Positions 17,171 to 26,663 of a stretch of DNA of 64,000 nucleotides are shown one piece after another. The stretch spans positions 1-64,000 of the forward strand of contig NZ_AUMN01000022.1 in assembly GCF_000430705.1 (NCBI RefSeq). The letters run 5' to 3'. The notes beneath the pieces are model-generated. The model worked only from the letters and a program-made list of their open reading frames with translations, was not told the origin of the DNA and searched no databases. Origin of the DNA: Arthrobacter castelli DSM 16402 (GTDB lineage Bacteria; Actinomycetota; Actinomycetes; Actinomycetales; Micrococcaceae). Numbering within the stretch: position 1 is the stretch's first letter; each line of letters begins with the position of its first letter. A program made the position numbers and the translations under genes.

Positions 17171-18337
17171 TCAGGCGTCGCGGGCGGCCGTCGCCAGCGT
17201 CGACGTGAACGCCTCCAGGGGCCCGCGTTTCTTCATCAGGAACACGGCGGAACCTATCGCCATCGCGCCTGCGGCGTAGAGCCAGTAGATCACCGCCGGC
17301 TCCAGCGACGATTCGTCCACGGGAGCCACGGACAGCAGCACGACGTGAGCCGTGTAGAGCGTCAGCGTCATGGCACCGGCGCCGGACAATGGCAGCAGCA
17401 GTGTGCGGTTCCAATGTGTGATGAACAGGCACAATCCGATGACGGCGGCCGCCACCGCGCTGGTGTGCAGCAGGTCCAGGGTGGTTCCCGAGTGCGGTGC
17501 CGCGGCCGCCAGCCACCACCAGGATCCGGATTGCTCCACCGGTGACAGGCTGACCTGCATGAGCGCCTCCAAGGGGATCTCGTTGCCCTGTTCCGTCGCC
17601 AGCAGCGCGTTCAGGCCACCGAGCTGGTGCATCAGGTAGGAAGCCAGCGCGGATGCGGCCACCGCCGTTGACGCCCCTGCCGCCAGCAGCGTCAACTGGG
17701 TCCGCACGGAGTCCAGGTTCAGCCGGCCGATGGCCAGCCCGATCAGCACATACCCCAGCCATTGGGCCACCGGGTAATAGCCGGTGAAAAAGATATCGGA
17801 GAAGAAAACGGCCGGGGTGAACAAATCCAGCAACACCGGGTTGTGCCCTAACTGAGCCTCACCCAGCCATTGGCGCAGCAACGGGCGGACCAGATAGGCC
17901 ACGGCGGGGGAGGCCAGCAGCCATCCTGACGCCCAGAGCGCCAACGGTCGCAGTCGCATACCGGCGAAGGGCAAAGCGACCAGGAACAGCACGCCATAAT
18001 GCACCAGGATGATGGCGATGGTCGATTCCATCCCTCCGATGACGAAGCCGATGAACGCGATCACCAGGGCACGCATGGCCAGCCCCCGCCGGTCGGCCCG
18101 CAGGGCGTCTCCGGTGTGGGGATGCCCCCGGCCGGTGTACAGGGCCAGCGACAGCCCGGCCAGCACGGCAAACAACGCCGCCGAGCGTCCCGAAAAGGCG
18201 CTGCCCACAAACGTCGGAACGCCTGCTTCATACAGCGGCATGATGTGGCAGGCGATCATCCCCAGCAGCGCCGCCCCACGGGCGGCATCAATCCCGGTCA
18301 GGCGCGTGCGCGAGGCAGGACCGGAAGCTGGAAGCAT
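17171..18337 (-). CDS. Multi-pass membrane protein of the heparan-alpha-glucosaminide N-acetyltransferase/DUF1624-like family
   Basis: A 388-residue integral membrane protein with about ten hydrophobic helices. The N terminus reads RLTGIDAARGAALLGMIACH, the family signature for acyltransferase-like membrane proteins (DUF418/DUF1624, YeiB type). These are proposed to move acyl groups to extracytoplasmic acceptors; the substrate is unknown. The gene is divergent from dapA and convergent with the upstream TPR-like gene. The C terminus (MKKRGPLEAF) is cytoplasmic and basic. Confidence 0.8.
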   Translation of the reverse strand: MLPASGPASRTRLTGIDAARGAALLGMIACHIMPLYEAGVPTFVGSAFSGRSAALFAVLAGLSLALYTGRGHPHTGDALRADRRGLAMRALVIAFIGFVIGGMESTIAIILVHYGVLFLVALPFAGMRLRPLALWASGWLLASPAVAYLVRPLLRQWLGEAQLGHNPVLLDLFTPAVFFSDIFFTGYYPVAQWLGYVLIGLAIGRLNLDSVRTQLTLLAAGASTAVAASALASYLMHQLGGLNALLATEQGNEIPLEALMQVSLSPVEQSGSWWWLAAAAPHSGTTLDLLHTSAVAAAVIGLCLFITHWNRTLLLPLSGAGAMTLTLYTAHVVLLSVAPVDESSLEPAVIYWLYAAGAMAIGSAVFLMKKRGPLEAFTSTLATAARDA

Positions 18338-18457
18338 AGCTAGATGCTCTCACGCGAGGTCGGGCCGATTGGCGGCCAGGTGCGTGTTGGGAAGTAATGT
18401 TGAGCGGTGCGATGTGTCTTACAGTGAGCCGATATCCTCAAATGCCGCCACGACGGG

Positions 18458-18463
18458 TAACGT
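18458..18463 (+). promoter_or_regulatory. -10 box for leaderless dapA
   Basis: TAACGT lies 7 nt before the dapA ATG with no ribosome-binding site, in the 133-bp divergent intergenic region. Confidence 0.5.
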
Positions 18464-18470
18464 TTTACGT

Positions 18471-19388
18471 ATGGTTGACTCGTCCATCGTCCCCGGTGAA
18501 TCCCTGTTTGGTTCCCTGCTGACGGCCATGGTTACCCCCATGAAGGCCGACGGCAAGGTTGATCTGGCGGAAACCGGGCGATTGGCCGAGAAGCTCGTCG
18601 ACGACGGGTGCGACGGGCTGGTGGTCGCGGGTACCACCGGCGAGAGCTCCACGCTCGACGACGAAGAGAAGATTTCGCTGTTCCGTGCCGTGGTCGAGGC
18701 GGTGGGCGGCCGGGCCAAGGTCGTCGCCGGAACCGGCAGTAACGACACCGCCCACTCCGTGCTGTTGTCCCGGATGGCGGTCGAAACCGGCGTCGATGGC
18801 TTGCTGGTGGTCACCCCCTACTACCTGAAGCCGACCCAGTCGGGTATCCAGGCGCACTTCGAGGCCGTCGCCAATGCCACCGAGCTGCCGGTGATGTTGT
18901 ACGACATTCCCGGCCGCTCTGCCGTGCCCATCACCGTGGAGACCATGCTCCGGCTGGCCGATCATCCACAGATCGTCGCGGTCAAGGACGCCAAGGCGGA
19001 CTTCGCAGCCGGCACCCGGGTGATGGCCAACTCGTCCCTGCAGTTCTACTCGGGCGACGACGGGCTGACCCTGCCATGGATGTCGGTGGGCGCCCAGGGC
19101 GTCGTCGGCGTGACAACCCATGTGGCAACCGCCCGGTTCCGGCAGATGGTCGACGCTGCCGCCGTCGGCGACCTGCAGACCGCACGGGCGATACACCTGG
19201 AACTTGAACCTGTAATCCGTGCGACCATGACCCGTGTACCGGGCGCGGTGGCGGCCAAAGAGATCCTGCATTGGCGCGGGACCCTGCCCCGTCCCACCGT
19301 CCGGTTGCCGCTGGTCGGTCCCACATCCACCGAAAGCAAGCTGATACGCGAAGATCTCGCGGAAGCTGGAATGGAATCGCTTCAATGA
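18471..19388 (+). CDS. dapA: 4-hydroxy-tetrahydrodipicolinate synthase DapA
   Basis: DapA condenses pyruvate and aspartate semialdehyde, the first committed step to lysine and diaminopimelate. The 305-residue (beta/alpha)8 protein contains GTTGESSTLDD, YYLKPTQSGI with the catalytic Tyr, YDIPGRSAV and the Schiff-base lysine in VAVKDAKAD. The start at ATG 18471 has a -10-like box 7 nt away; a longer upstream frame exists but has no supporting start. The stop overlaps the RNase J start (ATGA at 19385-19388), coupling the two genes. Confidence 0.97.
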   Translation: MVDSSIVPGESLFGSLLTAMVTPMKADGKVDLAETGRLAEKLVDDGCDGLVVAGTTGESSTLDDEEKISLFRAVVEAVGGRAKVVAGTGSNDTAHSVLLSRMAVETGVDGLLVVTPYYLKPTQSGIQAHFEAVANATELPVMLYDIPGRSAVPITVETMLRLADHPQIVAVKDAKADFAAGTRVMANSSLQFYSGDDGLTLPWMSVGAQGVVGVTTHVATARFRQMVDAAAVGDLQTARAIHLELEPVIRATMTRVPGAVAAKEILHWRGTLPRPTVRLPLVGPTSTESKLIREDLAEAGMESLQ

Positions 19389-21076
19389 CTCAAACGGCTA
19401 TGTCACGCCTGGTGACCCCGCCTGAACTGACCGATGGAACCATGCGGATAGTGCCGCTGGGCGGCTTGGGGGAGGTCGGCCGGAACATGGCCGTATTCGA
19501 ACTCAACGGCAAACTGCTGATCATCGACTGCGGCGTGTTGTTCCCCGAAGAGCACCAGCCGGGCGTGGACCTGATCCTTCCGGATTTCACCTACATTGAA
19601 GACCGGCTGGACGATATCGTCGCCATTGTCCTGACCCACGGGCACGAGGACCACATCGGCGCGGTGCCGTACCTGCTCAAGCGGCGGGCGGATATTCCGC
19701 TGGTCGGATCCCAACTGACGCTGGCGCTGATCGAAGCCAAGCTCACCGAACACCGGATCAAGCCCTACACCTTGACCGTCACGGAGGGGCAGATCGAGCG
19801 GCTCGGCCCGTTCGAATGCGAATTCGTGGCCGTGAACCATTCGATCCCGGATGCCCTGGCCGTCTTCCTCCGCACCGAAGCGGGCAACGTGCTGCACACC
19901 GGCGACTTCAAGATGGACCAGTTGCCGCTGGACGGCCGGATCACCGATTTGCGTTCCTTTGCCCGGCTGGGAGAAGAGGGCGTCGACCTGCTGATGGTGG
20001 ATTCAACCAACGCGGACGTGCCCGGATTCACAACGGCCGAACGTGAAATCGGGCCCACGCTGGAGGGCATCTTCGGTTCTGCGGATAAGCGGATCATCGT
20101 CGCCTCCTTCTCATCCCACGTCCACCGGGTCCAGCAGGTGCTGGATGCCGCCGAGAAGGAGGGGCGCCAGGTGGCGCTGGTGGGCCGTTCCATGGTGCGC
20201 AACATGAACATCGCCGCGAAGCTCGGCTACCTGAGCGTGCCCGAGGGCATCCTGGTCGACATCAAGAACGTCGGCAACATCCCCGACCACAAGATTGTGC
20301 TGATGTGCACCGGTTCGCAGGGCGAGCCGATGGCCGCGCTGTCGCGGATGGCCAACAAGGACCACCGGGTCGACGTCGGCAGCGGCGACACCGTGATTCT
20401 CGCCTCATCGCTGATCCCGGGAAACGAGAACGCCGTCTTCCGGGTCATCAACGGGCTGCTTAAGCTCGGGGCCGAGGTCATCCATAAGGGCAGCGCCACA
20501 GTCCATGTATCCGGCCACGCCGCCGGTGGCGAACTGCTGTACTGCTACAACATCCTGCAGCCGGCCAACGTGATGCCGGTCCACGGCGAGACCCGGCACC
20601 TGATCGCCAATGCCCGGCTGGCGGCCGATACCGGCATCGAGAAGCAGAACATCCTGGTGACCGACGACGGCTCAGTGGTCGACCTGGTGGGCGGGAAAGC
20701 CCGGATCGTCGGCGAAGTCGACTGTGGATATGTCTACGTCGACGGCTCCACTGTGGGCGAAATCACTGACGCCGACCTGAAAGACCGCCGGATCCTGGGG
20801 GACGAAGGATTCATCTCGATCATTACGGTGGTGAACCGCTCCACCGGCAAGATCGTCACCGGCCCCGAGATCCATGCCCGCGGCTTCGCCGAAGACGACA
20901 CCGTCTTTGATGAGGTCATCCCGAAGATCAACGCTGCCCTGGAAGACGCGGTGATGAGCAGCAACGACCACACGACACACCAGCTCCAGCAGGCCGTGCG
21001 GCGCGTGGTGGGTACCTGGGTGAACAAACGGTACCGCCGGCGTCCGATGATTATTCCGGTCGTGCTGGAGGCCTGA
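19385..21076 (+). CDS. rnj: Ribonuclease J
   Basis: A 563-residue metallo-beta-lactamase/beta-CASP ribonuclease with endonuclease and 5'-3' exonuclease roles in mRNA decay and rRNA processing. Zinc-binding motif HGHEDHIG is present, with the later HTGDFKMD, the beta-CASP CTGSQGEPMAAL block and HVSGHAAGGELL. ATG 19385 overlaps the dapA stop; upstream in-frame codons would run deep into dapA. dapA-rnj overlap is a conserved actinobacterial arrangement. Together with PNPase it gives this window two major RNA-decay enzymes. Confidence 0.97.
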   Translation: MTQTAMSRLVTPPELTDGTMRIVPLGGLGEVGRNMAVFELNGKLLIIDCGVLFPEEHQPGVDLILPDFTYIEDRLDDIVAIVLTHGHEDHIGAVPYLLKRRADIPLVGSQLTLALIEAKLTEHRIKPYTLTVTEGQIERLGPFECEFVAVNHSIPDALAVFLRTEAGNVLHTGDFKMDQLPLDGRITDLRSFARLGEEGVDLLMVDSTNADVPGFTTAEREIGPTLEGIFGSADKRIIVASFSSHVHRVQQVLDAAEKEGRQVALVGRSMVRNMNIAAKLGYLSVPEGILVDIKNVGNIPDHKIVLMCTGSQGEPMAALSRMANKDHRVDVGSGDTVILASSLIPGNENAVFRVINGLLKLGAEVIHKGSATVHVSGHAAGGELLYCYNILQPANVMPVHGETRHLIANARLAADTGIEKQNILVTDDGSVVDLVGGKARIVGEVDCGYVYVDGSTVGEITDADLKDRRILGDEGFISIITVVNRSTGKIVTGPEIHARGFAEDDTVFDEVIPKINAALEDAVMSSNDHTTHQLQQAVRRVVGTWVNKRYRRRPMIIPVVLEA

Positions 21077-21112
21077 GGCGCGTAAATCCAGCCGCCGCCC
21101 GCTCCGACGGAG

Positions 21113-21118
21113 TACCGT
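21113..21118 (+). promoter_or_regulatory. -10 box for leaderless ftsK
   Basis: TACCGT lies 7 nt before the ftsK ATG; no ribosome-binding site is visible. Confidence 0.4.
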
Positions 21119-21125
21119 AGGTAGC

Positions 21126-24005
21126 ATGGCGACTCGTACTTCCCCTGCCCGTCAAACAGGCACGCAGTCGCGCAGCAAGAGTTCAAACAGCGCTGCGCGA
21201 GGCAACGCTGCCCGTTCGACGTCCAATTCCAAGCAACCGTCCAAGGCGTCCTCCAGGCAAACCGAGCCCGCTGCCGAACCGCACCGCCCGCCGTGGCCGG
21301 TGCGGGCCGTGGCAGGTGGCTGGATGGGACTGTCGCGCCTGACCGGCGGAGCCATCCGCCGGATGGGCCATGACGTCAGCGATGTCGACCCGGCGCTCAG
21401 GCGTGACGGTGCCGGCTTCTTCCTGTTGCTGCTCGCCGTGCTCGTCGCTGCCGTCGAGTGGTGGGCCCTGACTGGATGGTTCGCCCGCGGCGTGCATGCG
21501 GTGGCCGCCGGAACGTTCGGTTGGATGGCGCTGGTGGTGCCGTTCATCCTGCTGATTTGCTCGGTCCGGTTGATCCGGCACCCGCAGGATCCCCGGGGCA
21601 ACAACCGGGTCGGTATCGGCATGCTGGTGATGCTGTTCACCGGAAGCGGCATAGCGCACATCGCCGGAGGCCAACCTCCCCTATCAGACGGTTTTGAACG
21701 GCTGTGGGAGGCCGGCGGAATGGTCGGTTTCCTGATGGCTGCGCCCTTGGCCGCGGCCATCACCAAATGGGGCGTGCTGCTGCTGCTGGCCGTGCTCTGC
21801 TTCACCGGGCTGTTGATCGTCACGGCGACCCCATACCGCGCCATACCTTCCCGGCTGCGGGCGCTGTACGAGCACCTGATGGGTCAGGACCTGAGCGACG
21901 GTCCGGCGGGTGCTGACGACGGTAGCGAGCACGACCAGAGCTATTTGTACGACGACGGCAAGTCCGGCAAGCAGGCGAAGGCGAAGAAGCCCAGGAAGCT
22001 GCGCGGACGGAAGAAGGACGCGGAAGCGGAGGATCCCGAGGGGTACTACGGCGACGAAGCCTTCCAGCAGGCAGCGGTGCTCGACAAGCCGGAACAGGAT
22101 GGCTCGGGGCCGCCCCCGGGAGTCAAACGCCCCACGGCGGCCGAGCTGGCCACGCAGAAGCTCAAGGACCAGCAGGGACTGGGCAAGTCCGGCGGCGAGG
22201 CGCCGACCGAAGCAATCTCGGTGGTGCCCGGGCAGGCGGGGCAGGGGCAGGACAGCGGCCCCGGCACCCAGCCGGTGCCGGCTGTGCCGTCGGGGTCCGC
22301 GGCGCCGCAGGCCCCCAGTGCCCCCATCCCGCAGCGCACCGAACAACTGCAGCTGGCCGGAGACGTTGCCTACACGCTGCCGGCCGCAGATACGCTGACG
22401 CCGGGGACGCCGCCGAAGGAACGTTCCGCAGCCAACGAGGCCGTGGTCGAGGCGCTGACCAAGGTGTTCAAGGAATTCGGCGTGGATGCGGCCGTCAGTG
22501 GATTCTCCCGTGGCCCCACCGTGACGCGCTACGAGATTGAACTCGGCCCCGGGATCAAGGTCGAACGTGTCACGGCGCTGACCAAGAACATTTCCTATGC
22601 GGTGGCAAGCGCCGATGTGCGGATCCTTTCGCCGATCCCGGGCAAGTCCGCCATCGGCATCGAGATCCCGAACACCGACCGGGAAACCGTGTCCCTGGGC
22701 GATGTGCTGCGCTCGACGGTGGCACGCAAGACGGACCACCCGATGGTGATGGGCGTGGGCAAGGACGTTGAAGGCGGGTTCGTCGTCGCCAACCTGGCCA
22801 AGATGCCCCACCTGCTGGTGGCAGGTGCCACCGGGGCCGGTAAGTCATCATTCGTTAACTCGATGATCACCTCCATCCTGATGCGCGCCACACCGGACGA
22901 TGTGCGGATGGTGATGGTGGATCCCAAGCGGGTGGAACTGACCGCCTATGAGGGCGTTCCGCACCTGATCACCCCGATCATCACCAGTCCGAAGAAGGCG
23001 GCCGAAGCGCTGCAGTGGGTGGTCCGCGAAATGGACACCCGGTACGACGACCTGTCCACCTACGGATTCAAGCACATCGACGACTTCAACAAGGCGGTGC
23101 GCAACGGCAAGGTGACTCCGCCGCCAGACAGCAAGCGCGTGCTCAAGCCCTACCCCTACCTGCTGGTGATGGTCGACGAGCTGGCGGACTTGATGCTGGT
23201 CGCCCCTCGCGACGTGGAAGATTCCATTGTGCGCATCACCCAGCTGGCCCGTGCGGCCGGAATCCATTTGGTGCTGGCCACCCAGCGGCCCTCTGTCGAC
23301 GTCGTCACGGGGCTGATCAAGGCCAACGTGCCGTCCCGGCTGGCGTTTGCCACCTCCTCCGTCACGGACTCCCGGGTGGTGCTGGACCAGGCCGGCGCGG
23401 AGAAACTCATCGGGCAAGGCGACGCGCTGTTCCTGCCGATGGGCGCCTCCAAGCCGATGCGTGCGCAGGGGGCGTGGGTGACCGAGTCGGAGATCCACCA
23501 GGTCGTCGACCACGTGAAGGGCCAGCTGCAGGCGGTCTACCGCGACGATGTCACCCAGGCCGCGCCGAAGAAGCAGATCGACGATGACATTGGTGACGAT
23601 CTGGAGGAACTGCTGCAGGCCACCGAACTGGTGGTCACCACCCAGTTCGGCTCGACGTCGATGCTGCAGCGGAAGCTGCGGGTCGGTTTTGCCAAGGCCG
23701 GGCGCCTGATGGACCTGCTCGAATCCAGGGGCGTGGTCGCCGCCTCCGAGGGCTCCAAGGCCCGCGATGTGCTGGTCAAGCCGGATGATCTGGCGGCCAC
23801 GATGGCCGCAATGCGCGGCGACGATCCTCCCGAGTCGCAGCAGCCGGCCTCCGACGACGCAGCCACCCAGGCCATGCCCGCTGCCGGGCCGGCGGCCGGG
23901 CCGGTGGATGAGGTGGAAGCCTCGCTGCAGCACACCGCCACTGACTACGGCGATGATGACGATGACGGGTCATCGGAGGACGCCTGGGGTCTCACCGGGC
24001 GCTGA
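21126..24005 (+). CDS. ftsK: DNA translocase FtsK/SpoIIIE
   Basis: A septum-located DNA pump that clears and aligns chromosomes during division. The 959-residue protein has a basic, Ser-rich N terminus, about four transmembrane helices (roughly residues 95-235), a long low-complexity Lys/Glu/Pro linker (about 260-410), the alpha-beta motor with Walker A GATGAGKS at 567-574 and Walker B LLVMVDELADL, and a C-terminal winged-helix gamma domain (LLQATELVVTTQFGSTSMLQ) that reads KOPS sites. An acidic tail rich in Asp follows. A -10-like box 7 nt before the ATG suggests a leaderless mRNA. Confidence 0.97.
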   Translation: MATRTSPARQTGTQSRSKSSNSAARGNAARSTSNSKQPSKASSRQTEPAAEPHRPPWPVRAVAGGWMGLSRLTGGAIRRMGHDVSDVDPALRRDGAGFFLLLLAVLVAAVEWWALTGWFARGVHAVAAGTFGWMALVVPFILLICSVRLIRHPQDPRGNNRVGIGMLVMLFTGSGIAHIAGGQPPLSDGFERLWEAGGMVGFLMAAPLAAAITKWGVLLLLAVLCFTGLLIVTATPYRAIPSRLRALYEHLMGQDLSDGPAGADDGSEHDQSYLYDDGKSGKQAKAKKPRKLRGRKKDAEAEDPEGYYGDEAFQQAAVLDKPEQDGSGPPPGVKRPTAAELATQKLKDQQGLGKSGGEAPTEAISVVPGQAGQGQDSGPGTQPVPAVPSGSAAPQAPSAPIPQRTEQLQLAGDVAYTLPAADTLTPGTPPKERSAANEAVVEALTKVFKEFGVDAAVSGFSRGPTVTRYEIELGPGIKVERVTALTKNISYAVASADVRILSPIPGKSAIGIEIPNTDRETVSLGDVLRSTVARKTDHPMVMGVGKDVEGGFVVANLAKMPHLLVAGATGAGKSSFVNSMITSILMRATPDDVRMVMVDPKRVELTAYEGVPHLITPIITSPKKAAEALQWVVREMDTRYDDLSTYGFKHIDDFNKAVRNGKVTPPPDSKRVLKPYPYLLVMVDELADLMLVAPRDVEDSIVRITQLARAAGIHLVLATQRPSVDVVTGLIKANVPSRLAFATSSVTDSRVVLDQAGAEKLIGQGDALFLPMGASKPMRAQGAWVTESEIHQVVDHVKGQLQAVYRDDVTQAAPKKQIDDDIGDDLEELLQATELVVTTQFGSTSMLQRKLRVGFAKAGRLMDLLESRGVVAASEGSKARDVLVKPDDLAATMAAMRGDDPPESQQPASDDAATQAMPAAGPAAGPVDEVEASLQHTATDYGDDDDDGSSEDAWGLTGR

Positions 24006-24012
24006 GGGGCAT

Positions 24013-24018
24013 TAGTCT
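24013..24018 (+). promoter_or_regulatory. -10 box for leaderless pgsA
   Basis: TAGTCT lies 6 nt before the pgsA GTG in the 19-bp ftsK-pgsA gap. Confidence 0.4.
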
Positions 24019-24024
24019 GGGTAT

Positions 24025-24621
24025 GTGACTTCCAGCCAGCCCGCGGATATCCCGACCCTCAACATCGCCAACGTGCTCACGGTGATCCGTGTGCTGCTGG
24101 TGCCGCTGTTTATCTGGCTGATGCTGCTCGACGGCGGTGACTACTCGCTGGCGCGCTGGATGGCAGTGCTGGCGTTCGCCGTCGCCATCTACACCGATAA
24201 GCTCGACGGCGACATCGCCCGCAAGCGCGGCCTGATCACGAACTTCGGAAAGATCGCCGATCCCATCGCGGACAAACTCCTGATCGGCTCGGCGCTGGTG
24301 CTGCTGTGCGTGATCGACGGCATGGCATGGTGGATCACCATCGTCATCCTCGGCCGTGAACTGCTGATCACGCTGCTGCGGTTCGTGGTGATCCGCTATG
24401 GGGTGATTCCGGCCTCCCGCGGCGGCAAATTGAAGACCGTGCTGCAGACGGCGGCCGTGCTGCTCTACCTGATGCCGCTGGCCATCGTGGTGGGCGGCTG
24501 GTATGACGTCGTGGCCTACGTGGCGATGCTGGCCGCGGTGGCGGTGACTGTGGTGACAGGTGTGGATTATGTGGTCCAGGCGGTGCGGATGCGTTCTGCG
24601 GCAGGGGACAGGAAGGACTGA
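24025..24621 (+). CDS. pgsA: CDP-diacylglycerol--glycerol-3-phosphate 3-phosphatidyltransferase
   Basis: PgsA makes phosphatidylglycerol phosphate, the precursor of phosphatidylglycerol and cardiolipin, in the cytoplasmic membrane. The 198-residue protein has the CDP-alcohol phosphotransferase motif D-G-x2-A-R-x8-G-x3-D-x3-D, visible as DGDIARKRG followed by FGKIADPIADK, and about five membrane helices. The GTG start at 24025 has TAGTCT 6 nt upstream. The following cinA-type gene begins 2 bp after the stop. Confidence 0.95.
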   Translation: MTSSQPADIPTLNIANVLTVIRVLLVPLFIWLMLLDGGDYSLARWMAVLAFAVAIYTDKLDGDIARKRGLITNFGKIADPIADKLLIGSALVLLCVIDGMAWWITIVILGRELLITLLRFVVIRYGVIPASRGGKLKTVLQTAAVLLYLMPLAIVVGGWYDVVAYVAMLAAVAVTVVTGVDYVVQAVRMRSAAGDRKD

Positions 24622-24623
24622 CG

Positions 24624-25142
24624 ATGATTCACCAACCCGGCCACCAGGTGGCCGCGCCGGATGTGGAACGTATCGTGGCTGACGCGGCGTCGGCCTCGCT
24701 GACGGTCGCCACCGCCGAGTCGCTGACAGCGGGAATGGTCTGCGCCGAACTTGCCGGCGTCCCCGGAGCCTCGACCATGCTGGTCGGAGCCGTGGTGGCG
24801 TACCAGAACCCGTTCAAGGAATCGGTGCTGGGCGTCAGCGCCGAACTGCTGTCTCGTGCCGGGTCCGTTGACGCCGAGGTGGCCCGGGCGATGGCGCAGG
24901 GAGTGCGCCGCCTTTCGGGCGCCTCGCTGGGCTTGTCCACCACCGGAGTGGCCGGTCCGGAGCCGCACGATGGTCAACCCGTGGGCACCGTGTTCATAGC
25001 GCTGGCCGATGAATACGGCGCCTGGTGCGCGCAGTACTCATTCGAAGGCGACCGCGCCGCCATCCGCCGCCAGGCCACCGCACATGCGCTGCTGGAGCTT
25101 CAACAGGCCATCGACGCGGCAGGGCCGCCAGCGGTAGATTAG
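24624..25142 (+). CDS. CinA-family nicotinamide-nucleotide amidohydrolase (PncC domain)
   Basis: A 172-residue single-domain CinA C-terminal (PncC) protein, which deamidates nicotinamide mononucleotide in pyridine nucleotide recycling. Family sequence includes TVATAESLTAGMVCAEL and the STTGVAGPEPHDGQPVGTVF block. The N-terminal MoCF-like half of full-length CinA is absent, as is usual for this position after pgsA in actinobacteria. Start ATG 24624 is preceded by AGGAAGG. Confidence 0.92.
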   Translation: MIHQPGHQVAAPDVERIVADAASASLTVATAESLTAGMVCAELAGVPGASTMLVGAVVAYQNPFKESVLGVSAELLSRAGSVDAEVARAMAQGVRRLSGASLGLSTTGVAGPEPHDGQPVGTVFIALADEYGAWCAQYSFEGDRAAIRRQATAHALLELQQAIDAAGPPAVD

Positions 25143-25385
25143 CCTTTACGGGAACAATTTCGTTATCGCAACAGTTAGTACTAGTGTCGGCACTCAACGT
25201 GCCGGAAGGCATAAGATGTACAAAGACGGCGCAACCGGGAAGCAGATCTTTCACAGAGTGCGTCCGTACAGTAAGGGAGCAAGGCGATCCAGATGGTAAA
25301 GCAACCCGTATCCGTAAACGGGGTCGTCCGTTGGCGTGATGTGGGTCTGGCAGAAGATGCCCAACCAGAGCAGAAGGAGCACAAG

Positions 25386-25733
25386 ATGGTGGTTCTGCGC
25401 CACGAGATCGGTGATGTGCTGCGCCAGGTCCGGCAGCGCCAGGGCCGAACCCTCCGTGAAGTTTCACATAATGCGCGTGTTTCTCTGGGGTATCTCAGCG
25501 AAGTCGAGCGTGGGCAGAAGGAAGCCTCCTCCGAGCTCCTGTCATCGATCTGCTCCGCGCTGGATGTGCCGCTGTCATTAATGTTGCGGGAAGTCAGCGA
25601 GCGTCTGGCCGAAGCCGAAGGCGTGGCAATCCCGGACACCGTCCCTCAGGAGTTCTCCAGGGAATTCGCCCGGGATATTTCCAGCGACCTCACCGAGGAG
25701 CTGGACCGGGGCCTGGCACCAAGCAGCTACTAG
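25386..25733 (+). CDS. clgR: XRE/ClgR-type helix-turn-helix transcriptional regulator
   Basis: A 115-residue regulator whose HTH_3 domain (about 10-65, containing [20 protein letters not shown] and [16 protein letters not shown]) matches ClgR, the activator of clp protease and stress genes in actinobacteria. I choose ATG 25386 because AAGGAG sits 6 nt upstream and the conserved domain begins at [13 protein letters not shown]. An in-frame ATG at 25293 would add 31 residues with lower third-position GC. ClgR commonly follows pgsA-cinA. The gene ends at a strong terminator. Confidence 0.88.
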   Translation: MVVLRHEIGDVLRQVRQRQGRTLREVSHNARVSLGYLSEVERGQKEASSELLSSICSALDVPLSLMLREVSERLAEAEGVAIPDTVPQEFSREFARDISSDLTEELDRGLAPSSY

Positions 25734-25739
25734 CAACTC

Positions 25740-25789
25740 AACACACGATAGGCTCCCTGCCGGATCCGGCGGGGAGCCTATCGTGTGTT
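25740..25789. terminator. Bidirectional terminator, 18-bp stem
   Basis: Between convergent clgR and the MarR gene, AACACACGATAGGCTCCC (25740-25757) pairs perfectly with 25772-25789, and the loop itself is largely self-complementary (GCCGGATCCGGC, 25759-25770). The flanks are A-rich on one side and T-rich on the other, suiting termination in both directions. Confidence 0.9.
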
Positions 25790-25802
25790 AATCAGGTGCT
25801 CA

Positions 25803-26336
25803 TCAGGCCTCGTTGGTGTACTCCTCATTGAGCCTGGTCAGCAGCGCCGCCAATGTCTCGACGTCGTCGGCGGACCATCCGGCCAGCCGGTTGCGGAATG
25901 CTTGCTTGCGCGCCAGCTGGGTTCTGGCCAGCTGAACAGACCCTTCCTCGGTCAGGGTGAGCGTCTGGGCGCGGCCATCGAAGGGGTCTGCCTGTTTGCG
26001 CACCAGCCCGATATCTTCCAGCAGGCTGATTTGGCGGCTGACCGAGGGTTTGCCGATACCGATGTTGGCTGCCAGGTCGGTCAGGCGCATGGCGCCCTCC
26101 TTCTGCAGGATCACCAGCAACCCGTAGGCAGCCGGTTCCATCTCAGGGTGCACATCGCGGGCCACCCGCTGGGAAATGGATCTCGATCGGCGCCACAGCA
26201 TGCTCAGTTGCTGTTCCAGGTGCTCGATAGGGTCGCTCAGAGCGGACCCGGCAGGCCCGGCGGACCCGGCGGACCCGGCAGGCTCAGCGGGGCCACCCGG
26301 GGCACCGGTCGATGGCGACTCGTCGGTCTCGTTCAT
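25803..26336 (-). CDS. MarR-family transcriptional regulator
   Basis: A 177-residue winged-helix regulator. The MarR core is clear: AAYGLLVILQKEGAMRLTDL, the recognition region GKPSVSRQISLLEDIGLV and the wing with DGRAQTLTLTEEG. A 35-residue N-terminal low-complexity Gly/Ala/Pro/Ser segment is encoded by short CGGACCCGG-like direct repeats. On the minus strand TAGAAT (26348-26343) lies 6 nt before the ATG, implying a leaderless mRNA. The effector and target genes are not evident. Confidence 0.9.
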   Translation of the reverse strand: MNETDESPSTGAPGGPAEPAGSAGSAGPAGSALSDPIEHLEQQLSMLWRRSRSISQRVARDVHPEMEPAAYGLLVILQKEGAMRLTDLAANIGIGKPSVSRQISLLEDIGLVRKQADPFDGRAQTLTLTEEGSVQLARTQLARKQAFRNRLAGWSADDVETLAALLTRLNEEYTNEA

Positions 26337-26401
26337 GCGACTATTCTAGAGGTGTGCTGCCGATCTGGCCGCAGGCTCTGGTCCGTGAGAGACTTTTGTA
26401 C

Positions 26402-26626
26402 GTGCGATTGAGTGAATTCTGGCGCCTGATGGATGACGAGTTTGGAGCCGGCTACTCCCGGGTCCTGGCCGACGAGCTGGTGCTCGGTGACCTGGACGGG
26501 CGGACGGCGGCAGCTGCCCTCCGCGACGGCGAAAGCCCGAAAAGAGTCTGGTCGGCCGTGTGCGACGTCCAGGACATTCCACCCGAGCGCCGCTGGGGCA
26601 GGGACATCAAACCACGGAGCGCGTAG
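26402..26626 (+). CDS. DUF3046 domain protein
   Basis: A 74-residue protein of the actinobacterial DUF3046 family, normally encoded just before recA as here. The GTG at 26402 starts RLSEFWRLMDDEFGAGYSR; the C terminus is VCDVQDIPPERRWGRD. Longer in-frame starts add a non-conserved N terminus. Function is unknown; the fixed neighbourhood suggests a link with recA-recX, but the SOS box lies after it, so it is not necessarily co-regulated. Confidence 0.88.
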   Translation: MRLSEFWRLMDDEFGAGYSRVLADELVLGDLDGRTAAAALRDGESPKRVWSAVCDVQDIPPERRWGRDIKPRSA

Positions 26627-26647
26627 CCGACACGCCCCGCATCTTCT

Positions 26648-26663
26648 TCGAATACGTGTTCGG
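26648..26663 (+). promoter_or_regulatory. LexA SOS box upstream of recA
   Basis: TCGAATACGTGTTCGG matches the actinobacterial/Gram-positive SOS box (CGAAC-N4-GTTCG) with one change in the left half and a last-base change. It lies just upstream of a -10-like TAAGCT (26671-26676), where LexA would block RNA polymerase, and 155 bp before recA. Confidence 0.85.
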